Positions 1-8,294 of a stretch of DNA of 64,000 bases are shown here, piece by piece. The stretch's first letter is position 1. Each line of letters starts with the position of its first letter. This stretch comes from Bradyrhizobium sp. CCGUVB4N (GTDB lineage: Bacteria > Pseudomonadota > Alphaproteobacteria > Rhizobiales > Xanthobacteraceae): NCBI RefSeq assembly GCF_024199945.1, contig NZ_JANADP010000001.1, positions 2,914,001 to 2,978,000 of the forward strand. The letters run 5' to 3'. Both the position numbers and the translations under genes were made by a program. The notes under the pieces were generated by a model. The model saw only the letters and a program-made list of their open reading frames with translations. It had not been told where the DNA came from and ran no database searches.

Positions 1-1
1 G

Positions 2-640
2 ATCACGCCCGGCGAATATGTCGCGGTGGTCGGGCCGTCCGGCAGCGGGAAATCGTCGCTGTTCCGGCTGCTGCTGGGGTTCGAGCGCGCGGAATCGGGC
101 GCGGTGTTCTACGACGGCAAGTCGATCGAAACGCTGGATGCGAGCGCGCTGCGGCGCCAGCTCGGCGTGGTCCTGCAGAACGCCAAGCTCGCCAACGGAA
201 ATCTCTACGAGAACATCTGCGGTGGAATCCGGCTGCCGCTCGACCAGGCCTGGGAGGCCGCGCGCCTCGCCGGCATCGAGGACGACATCAGGGCGATGCC
301 GATGGGGATGCTGACCCAGGTGTCCGAAGGCGTCAGCACGCTGTCCGGCGGCCAGCGCCAGCGCATCATGATCGCGCGGGCGATCGCGCGGCGTCCGCGC
401 ATTCTCTTGTTCGATGAGGCGACGAGCTCGCTGGACAATCAATCCCAGGCCATCGTCAGCGACGCGCTGGAAAATCTCAACGTCACCCGCATCGTGATCG
501 CACACCGGCTCAGCACCGTGCAGCGCGCCGACCGGATCATCGTGCTGGTCGACGGCAAGATCGTCGAGACCGGGACGTTCGCCGAGCTGAACGCCGCCTC
601 CGGCATGTTCGCCTCGTTCGCGCGCCGCCAGATGCTCTGA
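2..640 (+). CDS. ABC exporter ATPase domain, 3' end only (peptide/bacteriocin exporter type)
   Basis: The open frame enters from the left edge, so only the C-terminal nucleotide-binding domain is present. Visible motifs in order are Walker A (GPSGSGKSS, near nt 32-58), the Q-loop region (VVLQN), the signature LSGGQRQR (near nt 340), Walker B with D-loop (ILLFDEATSSLD) and the H-loop (IAHRLST). LSGGQRQR followed by DEATSSLD is typical of exporters of the bacteriocin/haemolysin class rather than importers. The convergent gene just downstream encodes a peptide with a double-glycine leader, so this is probably the peptide's exporter, of the NHLM/NHLP bacteriocin-system type. That assignment is inferred from context. 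The membrane and any peptidase domain lie outside the window. Confidence 0.88.
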   Translation: MTPGEYVAVVGPSGSGKSSLFRLLLGFERAESGAVFYDGKSIETLDASALRRQLGVVLQNAKLANGNLYENICGGIRLPLDQAWEAARLAGIEDDIRAMPMGMLTQVSEGVSTLSGGQRQRIMIARAIARRPRILLFDEATSSLDNQSQAIVSDALENLNVTRIVIAHRLSTVQRADRIIVLVDGKIVETGTFAELNAASGMFASFARRQML

Positions 641-673
641 GCGCTTCGTCCGTCCGGTCATCCCAAACGAAAA

Positions 674-697
674 CTCCCGGACCTCTTTGTCCGGGAG
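674..697 (-). terminator. Perfect 9-bp stem-loop between convergent genes
   Basis: CTCCCGGAC (674-682) and GTCCGGGAG (689-697) enclose a 6-nt loop. Read on the minus strand the stem is followed by a T-rich run (TTTTCGTTT), so it is best as a Rho-independent terminator for the peptide gene. On the plus strand it could also stop the exporter transcript, but without a good U-tract. Confidence 0.75.
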
Positions 698-751
698 CTT
701 CCTGATTGAGCTGTCAACTCGGCGGCTGAGAGGCCGCCCTGCGGGCTGGCC

Positions 752-976
752 TTAGTTCAGCCTCTGGGGCGGGTTGCCGCCGCCGGCGCCGGTGACGATA
801 CCGCCGACCACGATGATGCCGGCGGCGATCCCAGCCACGACCGGGTTGGTGAAGAACGACTTCAGGCCATGCTCGACGGAATGCACGAGGCTGCTGAACC
901 AGCTGCCGCCGGCAACACCGTCGAGCTGCTCCATCGAGAGTTCGCAATTGGCGTTGTCGTTAATCTGATGGGTCAT
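752..976 (-). CDS. Double-glycine leader peptide (bacteriocin/RiPP-like precursor, 74 aa)
   Basis: This 74-residue peptide has a leader ending in a double glycine: ELSMEQLDGVAGG at residues 12-24 fits the L-S-x-x-E-L-x-x-x-x-G-G pattern cut by C39-type exporters. The 50-residue core begins SWFSSLVHSVEHGLKSFF, which looks amphipathic, and continues into a glycine/valine/isoleucine-rich hydrophobic stretch that could insert in a membrane. The core has no cysteine. The start at 976 is chosen because AGGAGAG lies 5 nt upstream; a GTG at 994 would add six residues but would place the RBS inside the gene. An exporter ATPase converges on it from the left. Known: such precursors are exported and cleaved after GG. 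Inferred: this peptide is the exporter's cargo. No modification enzyme is visible on this side. Confidence 0.72.
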   Translation of the reverse strand: MTHQINDNANCELSMEQLDGVAGGSWFSSLVHSVEHGLKSFFTNPVVAGIAAGIIVVGGIVTGAGGGNPPQRLN

Positions 977-981
977 GTTGT

Positions 982-988
982 CTCTCCT
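982..988 (-). promoter_or_regulatory. Shine-Dalgarno deciding the peptide start
   Basis: On the minus strand AGGAGAG is followed by ACAAC and ATG at 976. This spacing favours the internal ATG over the upstream in-frame GTG at 994. Confidence 0.6.
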
Positions 989-1101
989 GTTCACGCTGCG
1001 GGATCATCCCTGCAACTGTTGACAGCATGCCGCATGCATCACGCGAGCGCCGTGACCGGTATCACGTTGCTCTCCCTGTCGCGAATTTCGTCGCCGGAGT
1101 C

Positions 1102-1989
1102 CTATCCCTCGTATTGGTCCGGGCCCATCGCCCACGAGGCCTGATCGTGGCTGTAGGCGTAGTTGCGGTTGTTCACCGCCGGATTGCGATTGACCATCGG
1201 CCGCATGAACATCGGATGCGTCGCGCTGCGCACCTCGTGCTCGACGGTGAAGAGAGGCTTGCCGCTGTCGAGATCGACGATGTCGCAGAAGCGGTACTGA
1301 TACTGGTTGTCCTCGCGGGAGATCAGGTCGCGCGCCAGCAGCTTGCGGTAGGGGCCGGAGAAATCGGTGATGTACATCTGCACATGGTGGCCGTCATAAT
1401 CGGGCTGCGTCCGGTCGGTCTCGCGGAATAGCAGATGCTGGTCGCGGCCGGTCTTCACCGCCGCGACCTTGCCGTCGCCGTTGCGCAAGGCCGCGGGCAT
1501 GCCCATGATCTCCGGATAGAAGGCGCAGATCGCCTGCGCCGATCCGGCCGGCACCTCGAACTCGACATAGGGGATGCCGAGCGTGATGCGTCCGAAGCGC
1601 GCCGCGTCGGGTTCGTGGACGCGGATGCGGTTGCCCCATGGGCAGGTCGCTTCGACATGGTCATTATGCTCGGCGTATGCGAAGGCCGTGCCTTCGAGCT
1701 TGCTTTTGACCGAGGCCAGTCGCGCCAGCAGCGCCTCGCGGCCCTCGATCACGAGCCCGGTATGGCCGCGCAGCACCTGCGCCTTGCCGCTCGGCAGATG
1801 AAACTGGCTTCGTCCGGCATTGATCCACATGTTGGTGTCGGACACCATCAGATAGGGATCGCGGGTCAGTCCGAGGCCGGTGACGTAGAACAGCGTGGCG
1901 AGGCGCTGGTCCGGAACCTGGATGTTGACGTGCTCGAAATGGATGGCGTTGCCGAGATCTTCTGCGGATCGATCGAATTGTTGCGGCAT
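1102..1989 (-). CDS. VOC-superfamily (glyoxalase/bleomycin-resistance-like) protein, 295 aa
   Basis: Two tandem beta-alpha-beta-beta-beta modules can be recognised. The first begins near residue 16 (IHFEHVNIQVPDQRLATLFYVTGLGL) and the second near residue 137, with GIPYVEFEVP and later HHVQMYITDF. Conserved His and Glu residues at the ends of the strands fit the metal-binding arrangement of vicinal-oxygen-chelate enzymes (glyoxalase I, extradiol dioxygenase, epimerase families). Substrate cannot be assigned. It is transcribed away from the divergent CoA transferase gene, with about 170 bp between the start codons. The family is clear; the reaction is unknown. Confidence 0.8.
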   Translation of the reverse strand: MPQQFDRSAEDLGNAIHFEHVNIQVPDQRLATLFYVTGLGLTRDPYLMVSDTNMWINAGRSQFHLPSGKAQVLRGHTGLVIEGREALLARLASVKSKLEGTAFAYAEHNDHVEATCPWGNRIRVHEPDAARFGRITLGIPYVEFEVPAGSAQAICAFYPEIMGMPAALRNGDGKVAAVKTGRDQHLLFRETDRTQPDYDGHHVQMYITDFSGPYRKLLARDLISREDNQYQYRFCDIVDLDSGKPLFTVEHEVRSATHPMFMRPMVNRNPAVNNRNYAYSHDQASWAMGPDQYEG

Positions 1990-2162
1990 GGATGTGAGCT
2001 TCTCGCTGGAGGGACGACTGGGTCCATACTAGAGCAGAATTTCCGCCAGCCGAAACGGTTGAATGATCACATCTTGGGAGCGCGGCAACGTGTGCGCTGC
2101 ACCTTGCCGTGGCACCCATTCCCTGTAATCTGACCGCAAATCGTGAGCGAAAGAAGAGGTCG

Positions 2163-3350
2163 ATGGGGGGAGTTCTGGAAGGCGTGCGCGTCCTCGATTT
2201 CGGGCGCTATATCGCGGGCCCGTATTGCGCGACATTGCTGGCCGAGTTCGGCGCCGAGGTCATTCGCGTCGAAAAGCGCGACGGCAGCGAGGATCGCTTC
2301 GTGGCGCCGGTCGGCGAAGGCGGCGAGGGCGCGCTGTTCCTCCAGGTCAACCGCAACAAGAAGTGCATCACGCTCGATCCGATGACGCCGGAGGGGCAGG
2401 AGGTGATGCGCCGGCTGGTAGCGACGGCAGACGTGGTCGTCGCCAATCTGCCGCCGCAGACGCTCCGCGCCATGAAGCTCGATTACGACTCGTTGAAGGC
2501 GATCAAGCCGGACATCATCCTGACGACCGCCACCGCGTTCGGCGGGCCGGGGCCGTGGTCCGACCGCGTCGGCTTCGATGGCGTCGGACAGGTCATGTCG
2601 GGCTCGGTCTACATGACCGGCGCCGGCAATCCGCCTTACCGCGCGGCGGTGAACTGGGTCGATTTCGGCACCGCGCTGCATTGCGCGTTCGGCACGCTCG
2701 CAGCCCTGATCGAGCGCGGCAAGTCCGGGCGCGGGCAGATCGTCGAGGGCGCGCTGCTCGCAACCGCATTGTCCTTCACCAATGCGACGCTGATCGAGCA
2801 GGCGGTCATCAACGTCAATCGCGTTCCGACCGGCAATCTCGGCCAGACCGCGGCGCCCGCAGATATCTATCGGACCAAGGACGGTTGGGTGCTGTGCCAG
2901 GTCACGGGGCATCCGCTGTTCAAGCGCTGGGCGAGACTGATGGGCGAGGAGGAGCTTTGGCTGAACGATCCGCGCTTTGCCGACGACATCAGCCGCGGCA
3001 ATAACGGACCCGTCATCAGCGAGCGGATGGCGCGCTGGTGCGCGGAGCGCACCACGCAGGAAGCGGTCGATACGCTCGGCAAGGCGATGATTCCAACCGG
3101 GCCTGTGCTGAGCCCGCAGCAGGCGCTGGATCATCCGCACATTCGCGCCGCCGGCTTCTTGCAGGACGTCGACTATCCCGGCTTGCCGAAGCAGGCGCCG
3201 GTTGCCCGCGCCGCCATCCGGTTGTCGGAAACACCCGGCGAAATCGCGGCGCGTCCGCCGACGCTCGGCGAGCATACTGATTCTGTGCTGGCGGAACTCG
3301 GCTACGACAAGGCCGCCATTGCAGCGCTGCGGCAGAGCGGCATCATTTAG
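2163..3350 (+). CDS. CaiB/BaiF-type (class III) CoA transferase, 395 aa
   Basis: This is a formyl-CoA transferase-like protein that would move CoA between an acyl-CoA and a free carboxylic acid. The N-terminus (GVRVLDFGRYIAGPYC) and the LAEFGAEVIRVEK segment are hallmarks of the family. The conserved Asp expected to form the acyl-enzyme intermediate lies in VNWVDFGTALHC. Length is normal for the family. The start at 2163 places the family motif seven residues in and has AAGAAGAGG upstream; an ATG at 2109 would add an 18-residue tail with no family resemblance. It is followed by about 190 bp and then the helicase gene, so co-transcription is uncertain. Substrate cannot be read from the sequence. 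Confidence 0.9.
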   Translation: MGGVLEGVRVLDFGRYIAGPYCATLLAEFGAEVIRVEKRDGSEDRFVAPVGEGGEGALFLQVNRNKKCITLDPMTPEGQEVMRRLVATADVVVANLPPQTLRAMKLDYDSLKAIKPDIILTTATAFGGPGPWSDRVGFDGVGQVMSGSVYMTGAGNPPYRAAVNWVDFGTALHCAFGTLAALIERGKSGRGQIVEGALLATALSFTNATLIEQAVINVNRVPTGNLGQTAAPADIYRTKDGWVLCQVTGHPLFKRWARLMGEEELWLNDPRFADDISRGNNGPVISERMARWCAERTTQEAVDTLGKAMIPTGPVLSPQQALDHPHIRAAGFLQDVDYPGLPKQAPVARAAIRLSETPGEIAARPPTLGEHTDSVLAELGYDKAAIAALRQSGII

Positions 3351-3376
3351 CCGCGGCAATCGAGACAGGAGTGGAA

Positions 3377-3397
3377 ATGAGCCGGCGCGTCTGCTAG
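3377..3397 (+). other. Micro-ORF MSRRVC with strong RBS (possible leader peptide)
   Basis: ATG at 3377 is preceded by AGGAG with 5-nt spacing and opens a six-codon frame (M-S-R-R-V-C) ending in TAG. It lies in the 190-bp leader between the CoA transferase and the helicase gene, ahead of a strong hairpin. This could be a chance occurrence. A translated leader coupled to the hairpin is the alternative. Confidence 0.2.
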
Positions 3398-3468
3398 ACG
3401 ACTGGCGGCTCATCCTCGCGCTTTTTGCGTTGGCCGGCGACCTCTGCGTCGCACGAGGTTGTTTTGGG

Positions 3469-3490
3469 GAGGCGTGCCTTCGCACGCCTC
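3469..3490 (+). terminator. Perfect 9-bp hairpin with CTTC loop upstream of the helicase gene
   Basis: GAGGCGTGC (3469-3477) and GCACGCCTC (3482-3490) flank a 4-nt loop. TTTT precedes the stem, but only GTCCCATTT follows, so there is no canonical U-tract. It may end the CoA transferase transcript or act as an attenuator or leader structure for the helicase mRNA. Confidence 0.45.
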
Positions 3491-3541
3491 GTCCCATTTG
3501 CATGACCAACCGCGACCGAATCGAGACGAACTCGGCTGCGC

Positions 3542-6500
3542 GTGCCATTAGCGACTGCCTACGACGAGAAACGGATTCACGTGCGTCATTCCAAGAAATT
3601 GCGGCCAGCCAAGAGCTCTCCGAAGAAGGGCTCGCTCAAAAAGCGCTCACTCGCCAAGAGCCCACTCGTCAAGAGTTCGACAAGCAGGCGCTCACTGAGC
3701 AAGAGCACTCCCAAGACGAGCAAAGGCGCGCAGCGCGCCACGATCGCGTCGTCTTCGCCGCTGGGCATGATGGCGCTGCACCTGCTGGCGCAGTGGAAGG
3801 ACTCCGGGCGCAGCGGTCTCGTCTTCCTCGCCGAGAGCGAGAACAGGGCAGAGCGGCTCGGCAGCGTGATTCACGCGCTCGACCCGTCCTGCGAGGTCCT
3901 GGTCTTCCCGCGGCTGAACACGCTGCCGTTCGATCAGCTGGAACCATCGCGCGAGATCGCCGGCCGCCGCGCCTCGGTGCTGCGTCGCCTTGCGAAATCC
4001 AGGCAGCCGATCTTTCTGGTCTCGACGGCGGAAGCGGTGATGGAGCGCCTGCCGCCGCCGGCGAGCCTGCTGCGCCTGAATACGGGTTTGAAGGTCGGCG
4101 GCAGTTTCTCCGAGAGCGAGCTTCGCGTCCGTCTCGAAGAGCTGGGCTATGATCTCGACGACGAGCCGGATTATCCGGGCGGCGCGCTGTTTCACGGCCA
4201 GACCTTTGAGATATTTCCCGCAGGCGCGCTGGGGCCGTTCCGGGTGGAGCATTCCGGGCGCATCATCAAACGGATCGTGGCGTTCGATCCGCAAGAGCAC
4301 GACATCATCTTCGAGACCAAGGAGCTTCTCGTCGATCCCATGTCGGAGCGGCTAGCCATCACTGGCGCGCGGCCTAAGCGCGCGACGCTGTTCGACTATT
4401 GCGGCAAGGCCAAATGGATCGCGGATGCCGGCGTTGCCGTGCATGCCGATGCCTGGCTGAGCACGATCGAGGAGGCCGCGGGCCGCGCCGACCGGGAGCG
4501 CGAATATCTGGCGTGGAGCGACTGGAAGCAGGCGGCCCGTGGCATGAAGGTGCTGCCGCGGTCCGCTCCATTCCAGCCGACGCCGGAATTTTCCAAGCTC
4601 TCATCCGCCAGGAAAGCGCTTCGCGCCTTCGTCGATGAAGCCAGGCGCGCCGGTTCGCGTCTGATCCTCGCTGCCGCGATCGAGGAGGATCTGCGCACGA
4701 TGGAGCGGATGAGCGGCGTCAAGGCGGAACGCGTCGCAGATTGGGCCGAGGCCGAGGACGCGCGCCCTCGCGACGTGGCGTTGCTCGCCGATCTCGATGG
4801 CGGCTTCGTCATTCCCGGCAAGAAGCCTGCTGTCGTCCTGACCGCGACCGACGTGCTCGGCAGCCGCGCGCATCATCCGCAGCCGATGGCGCGCAGCTGG
4901 AGCGCGGCGTTCGATCATGCCGACGTGCCGGAGCAGGGCACGGTGGTGGTGCATCTCCAGCGCGGCATCGGCGTGCTCGATGGCTTGCAGACCGTGAACA
5001 CGGGCGGCGGCGCCATGCGTGAGATGGTCCGGCTGTCCTTCGCCGGCGACAACGCAGTGCTGGTGCCGCCGCCCGATCTGGCGCAGATGTGGCCCTACTC
5101 GACGGAGCGTGGCAAGCTCGCACTCGACAAGGCGGATGGCAGCACCTGGTGGGCCCGCCGCAGCGAGGCAGAGCAGGAGATCCAGGCCGCCGGCAAGGTG
5201 CTTGCCAAGCACATCAGCCAGCGCAAGCGGCGCAAGGCGGAAAAGCTGGTCCCGCCGGGCTCGGCCTACGAAAAATTCGTCGCGCGCTTCCCCTATTTCA
5301 CGACGATCGATCAGGCCAAGGCGATCCACGACGTGCTGGATGATCTCGCGTCCGGCCATCCCATGGACCGCGTGATCTGCGGCGACGTCGGCTTCGGCAA
5401 GACCGAGGTGGCGCTGCGGGCGGCGGCAGCCGTCGTGCTGTCCGGAAAGCAGGTGGCGATCGCGGTGCCGACGACCGTCTTGGCCCGGCAGCATGTCGCG
5501 ACCTTCCGCAAGCGGTTTGCGCCGCTCGATATCGAGGTCGGCAGCCTGTCGCGCGCCACCTCCGGTGCCGAGACGCGGGAGACCAGGGAAGGCTTGCGCA
5601 GCGGCCGGATCAAAGTCGTGGTCGGAACGCAGGCGCTCACCTCGAAGGACGTGAAGTTCGACGATCTCGGGCTCGTCATCATCGACGAGGAGCAGCATTT
5701 CGGCGCCGCCGAGAAGGCAAAGCTGTCCGGGCTCGCCAAGAATGCGCATACGCTCTGGATGAGCGCCACGCCGATCCCGCGCACGCTCGCCGCGGGTCTT
5801 GCCGGCTTCAGGGATCTGAGCGTCATCGCATCGCCGCCTGTGCATCGGCTCCCGGTCGCGACCAAGATCGCGCCGCTGTCCGATGCCGCCATCGCCTCGG
5901 CCTTGCTGCGCGAGCAGCGGCGGCACGGGCAGAGTTTTCTGATCTGCCCGCGCATCCAAGACCTCGAGCCGATGCTGGCGCGCGTGCAGGCGGTGGCGCC
6001 CGATCTCAAGATCGTCTGCCTGCACGGCAAGCTGCCGGCCGACGAGATCGACGAGCGGATGATGACGTTCGTCGAGGGCAAGGCCGATGTGCTGCTCGCC
6101 ACCAACATCGTCGAGAGCGGCCTCGACATCCCGCGCGCCAACACCATCGTGGTGTGCTGGCCGGAAAATTTCGGTCTCGCCCAGCTGCATCAGCTGCGCG
6201 GGCGCGTCGGCCGTGGCGGCATCCGGGCCTTCGCCTATCTCCTCACCGAGTCGGCCTCGGTGCAATCCGAGAAGCGGCTCGCCGTGCTGGAGGAGTTCAG
6301 CCGGCCGGGCGCGGGTTTTGCGATCAGCGAGCGCGACCTCGATCTTCGCGGCGCCGGCGATCTGTTCTCGGAGCAGCAATCCGGCCACGTCCAGGTGTTC
6401 GGCCCCGTGCTCTACAGTCATCTTTTGAAGATGGCCTCGGAGAAGGTCGATGACGGCATGTCCGTGGTGTGGGTGCCCGACCTCAATCTGCCGGTCGCGG

Positions 6501-6874
6501 ACATGCTGCCCGCAAGCTACGTGCAATCGGCGCCGGTGCGGCTGGAGCTCTATGCCCGCGCCGCGCGCTGCGCCAACGAGGACGAGCTGGACGATCTCGA
6601 GGAGGAAACCTCGCGCCGCTTCGGACCGTTGCCGCCGGCTGCCCGCGATTTCTTCGCGGCAGCGCGGTTGAGGCTGGACTGCAAGCGCAGAGGCATCATC
6701 CGCCTCGACGTCGGGCAGGCCGCGGTCGCCGCGACGTTCCTGCCGGGACGGTTGCGGAAGTCGAAGGGGAAGACCCTGCAGCGCGACGGCGATCGCGTCG
6801 TCTATCACAGCCCGATGCGCGATGCCCCGTTCGAGCGGGTCGAGGAACTGCTGGAGCTGCTCGACGAGTCCTGA
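3542..6874 (+). CDS. Mfd-like (transcription-repair-coupling-factor type) DEAD/DEAH helicase paralogue, 1110 aa
   Basis: Domain order follows Mfd. An N-terminal UvrB-homology region (about residues 75-330) is followed by a CarD-like RNA-polymerase-interaction domain (VVHLQRGIGVLDGL...REMVRLSF...DNAVLVPP). The translocase has Walker A GDVGFGKT, motif II DEEQHFG, motif III SATPIPRT, motif V LATNIVESGLDIP and motif VI QLHQLRGRVGR, and a TRCF-type C-terminal domain follows. It is slightly short for Mfd (about 1150-1170 aa). The conserved DEEQRFG-x-KHKE stretch reads DEEQHFGAAEKAKL here, suggesting a paralogue of the housekeeping Mfd. The N-terminus (about residues 18-60) is a low-complexity Lys/Ser/Arg tail. 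The start is uncertain: GTG at 3542 is used, GTG at 3581 is possible, and the first ATG is only near residue 75. Its role in strand-specific repair is inferred. Confidence 0.85.
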   Translation: MPLATAYDEKRIHVRHSKKLRPAKSSPKKGSLKKRSLAKSPLVKSSTSRRSLSKSTPKTSKGAQRATIASSSPLGMMALHLLAQWKDSGRSGLVFLAESENRAERLGSVIHALDPSCEVLVFPRLNTLPFDQLEPSREIAGRRASVLRRLAKSRQPIFLVSTAEAVMERLPPPASLLRLNTGLKVGGSFSESELRVRLEELGYDLDDEPDYPGGALFHGQTFEIFPAGALGPFRVEHSGRIIKRIVAFDPQEHDIIFETKELLVDPMSERLAITGARPKRATLFDYCGKAKWIADAGVAVHADAWLSTIEEAAGRADREREYLAWSDWKQAARGMKVLPRSAPFQPTPEFSKLSSARKALRAFVDEARRAGSRLILAAAIEEDLRTMERMSGVKAERVADWAEAEDARPRDVALLADLDGGFVIPGKKPAVVLTATDVLGSRAHHPQPMARSWSAAFDHADVPEQGTVVVHLQRGIGVLDGLQTVNTGGGAMREMVRLSFAGDNAVLVPPPDLAQMWPYSTERGKLALDKADGSTWWARRSEAEQEIQAAGKVLAKHISQRKRRKAEKLVPPGSAYEKFVARFPYFTTIDQAKAIHDVLDDLASGHPMDRVICGDVGFGKTEVALRAAAAVVLSGKQVAIAVPTTVLARQHVATFRKRFAPLDIEVGSLSRATSGAETRETREGLRSGRIKVVVGTQALTSKDVKFDDLGLVIIDEEQHFGAAEKAKLSGLAKNAHTLWMSATPIPRTLAAGLAGFRDLSVIASPPVHRLPVATKIAPLSDAAIASALLREQRRHGQSFLICPRIQDLEPMLARVQAVAPDLKIVCLHGKLPADEIDERMMTFVEGKADVLLATNIVESGLDIPRANTIVVCWPENFGLAQLHQLRGRVGRGGIRAFAYLLTESASVQSEKRLAVLEEFSRPGAGFAISERDLDLRGAGDLFSEQQSGHVQVFGPVLYSHLLKMASEKVDDGMSVVWVPDLNLPVADMLPASYVQSAPVRLELYARAARCANEDELDDLEEETSRRFGPLPPAARDFFAAARLRLDCKRRGIIRLDVGQAAVAATFLPGRLRKSKGKTLQRDGDRVVYHSPMRDAPFERVEELLELLDES

Positions 6875-6955
6875 CCTCGATTGCAACCCCACGAAGTGGG
6901 AACTGTCTTACCTCTGCGAATTGGTACATCTCGCCCAATCCTGGAGTGCTCAACC

Positions 6956-7597
6956 ATGCTCACCGTCTATGGCGAAGGCCGGGGCTTCCGTGTTGTCTGG
7001 CTGCTCGAGGAATTGGGATTGGCTTACCGGCTGCATCCGGTCGATCTGCTCGCAGCCGAGATTGATCGCGATTTCCTCGCGATCAACCCCGCCGGCTTCA
7101 TTCCCGCGCTGCAGGACGGCGAGACGATCATGGTCGAATCGATCGCGATTCTCGAGTATCTGCTCGCCCGCCACGGTTCAGGTTCACTCGCCGTCGCCCC
7201 GAACGATCCCGCCTTCGCGTCCTATCTGCAATTTCTCCACTTGGGCGAGGCCGGGCTCGCCGGGCCTATGAACGCCGTCATCGTCGGCCGCCAACTGGCG
7301 CCCGAAGCCGAGCGAGAGGTGCGGGTGACCCGTTGGGCGCACGAGACCTTCGAGAGCCGGCTGGGGTTGGTGATCCGCCGCCTCGCGGATTGCCCCTATC
7401 TCGCCGGCGACCGATTCACGGCTGCCGATATCTCGGTGAGCTACGCCCTCCTGCTCGGCCTGCGAACCGGCAATTACGTCCCGGGTTTGACCGAGCGGGA
7501 CTATCTCGCCCGCACGACGGCACGCCATGCCTACATGCGAGCGATGGAAAGCTGTCAGGCCACCAAGGCCTGGGCGGCGAGATCGCCGGGATTGTAA
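6956..7597 (+). CDS. Glutathione S-transferase family protein, 213 aa
   Basis: A thioredoxin-fold N-terminal domain opens with LTVYGEGRGFRVVWLLEELGL and carries the cis-proline/ES glutathione-binding signature (GFIPALQDGETIMVESIAILEYL). The helical C-terminal domain ends with LAGDRFTAADISVSYAL, which holds the conserved N-capping motif and Asp of GSTs. It would conjugate glutathione to electrophiles or act as a redox/chaperone variant; the substrate is unknown. The start at 6956 has GGAG nine nt upstream and begins directly at the thioredoxin fold. An in-frame ATG at 6881 would add 25 residues with no homology. It converges on the following SDR gene with one nucleotide between stop codons. 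Confidence 0.88.
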   Translation: MLTVYGEGRGFRVVWLLEELGLAYRLHPVDLLAAEIDRDFLAINPAGFIPALQDGETIMVESIAILEYLLARHGSGSLAVAPNDPAFASYLQFLHLGEAGLAGPMNAVIVGRQLAPEAEREVRVTRWAHETFESRLGLVIRRLADCPYLAGDRFTAADISVSYALLLGLRTGNYVPGLTERDYLARTTARHAYMRAMESCQATKAWAARSPGL

Positions 7598-7598
7598 C

Positions 7599-8279
7599 TC
7601 AAAGCGAACTGCCGCCGCAGATCACGAGCTGCTGGCCGGTGATCGCACCGGCATCGGCCGAGAGCAGGAACGCGACCGTGGCCGCGACTTCATCAGGTTG
7701 AATGAAGCGGCCGATCGGCGGGAGTTTTGGCGTGACGTTGGCCCGCGTCGGGTCCTTCAGCATCGGCGTCTCGGTCGCCGCGGGAGCGACGACGTTCACC
7801 GTGATACCGCGCGGTGCGAGCTCGCTCGCCCAGGACCGCGCCATTGCGACCAGCGCCGCTTTCGTCGCCGCATATTGGCCACGGCCGGCCGCGCCCGATG
7901 CGGTGCGGCTGCCGATGAAGACGATGCGTCCACCCTCCGGCAGACGTGGCGCCAGCGCGTCGGCGAGACGCTCGGCGACATCGACATGCAGCCGCCACAT
8001 CGCAGCGCCGTCGTCATGGTCGAGCGATCCGAGCGGGCCGACCTTGAGCAGGCCGGCGGCATGAACGAGCGCGGTCGGCGTGAGATCAGCGACGGCGCTC
8101 GCGATAGTCTCGACCTTGCCGAGGTCGAGCGACAAATGACCGAACGCCGGATGGTCGAATGGGGCAGGCCGGCGGCTGATGCCCGTGACGCGCCAGCCGT
8201 CGCGCAACAGGCGCTCGACGATCGCAGCGCCAATCCCGGAACTGGCACCCGTGACGAGCGCGTGCGGCCTCTTGTCCAT
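7599..8279 (-). CDS. SDR-family oxidoreductase, 226 aa
   Basis: Classical short-chain dehydrogenase features are visible: TGASSGIGAAI for NAD(P) binding (residues 10-20), an HAAG segment, catalytic Ser in FIGSRTASGA and YAATK as the Y-x-x-x-K pair. An arginine after the second strand (SRRPAP) suggests NADPH preference. The C-terminus ends ITGQQLVICGGSSL, typical of the family. It lies about 15 bp downstream of the sialidase-like gene on the same strand, so symporter, sialidase-like protein and SDR may form one operon acting on a sugar-related substrate. This is inferred from order only. Confidence 0.88.
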   Translation of the reverse strand: MDKRPHALVTGASSGIGAAIVERLLRDGWRVTGISRRPAPFDHPAFGHLSLDLGKVETIASAVADLTPTALVHAAGLLKVGPLGSLDHDDGAAMWRLHVDVAERLADALAPRLPEGGRIVFIGSRTASGAAGRGQYAATKAALVAMARSWASELAPRGITVNVVAPAATETPMLKDPTRANVTPKLPPIGRFIQPDEVAATVAFLLSADAGAITGQQLVICGGSSL

Positions 8280-8294
8280 CAGTTCAGCCCTGCT

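Noticed and set aside
2067..3548. 493-residue minus-strand frame over the CoA transferase
   Set aside because: Same shadow effect; the plus strand carries conserved CoA-transferase motifs.
4601..6892. 763-residue open frame on the minus strand opposite the helicase gene
   Set aside because: It is antisense shadow in a GC-rich genome: composition is dominated by Arg, His, Gln, Asp and Leu, no domain is visible, and the plus-strand gene is clearly real.
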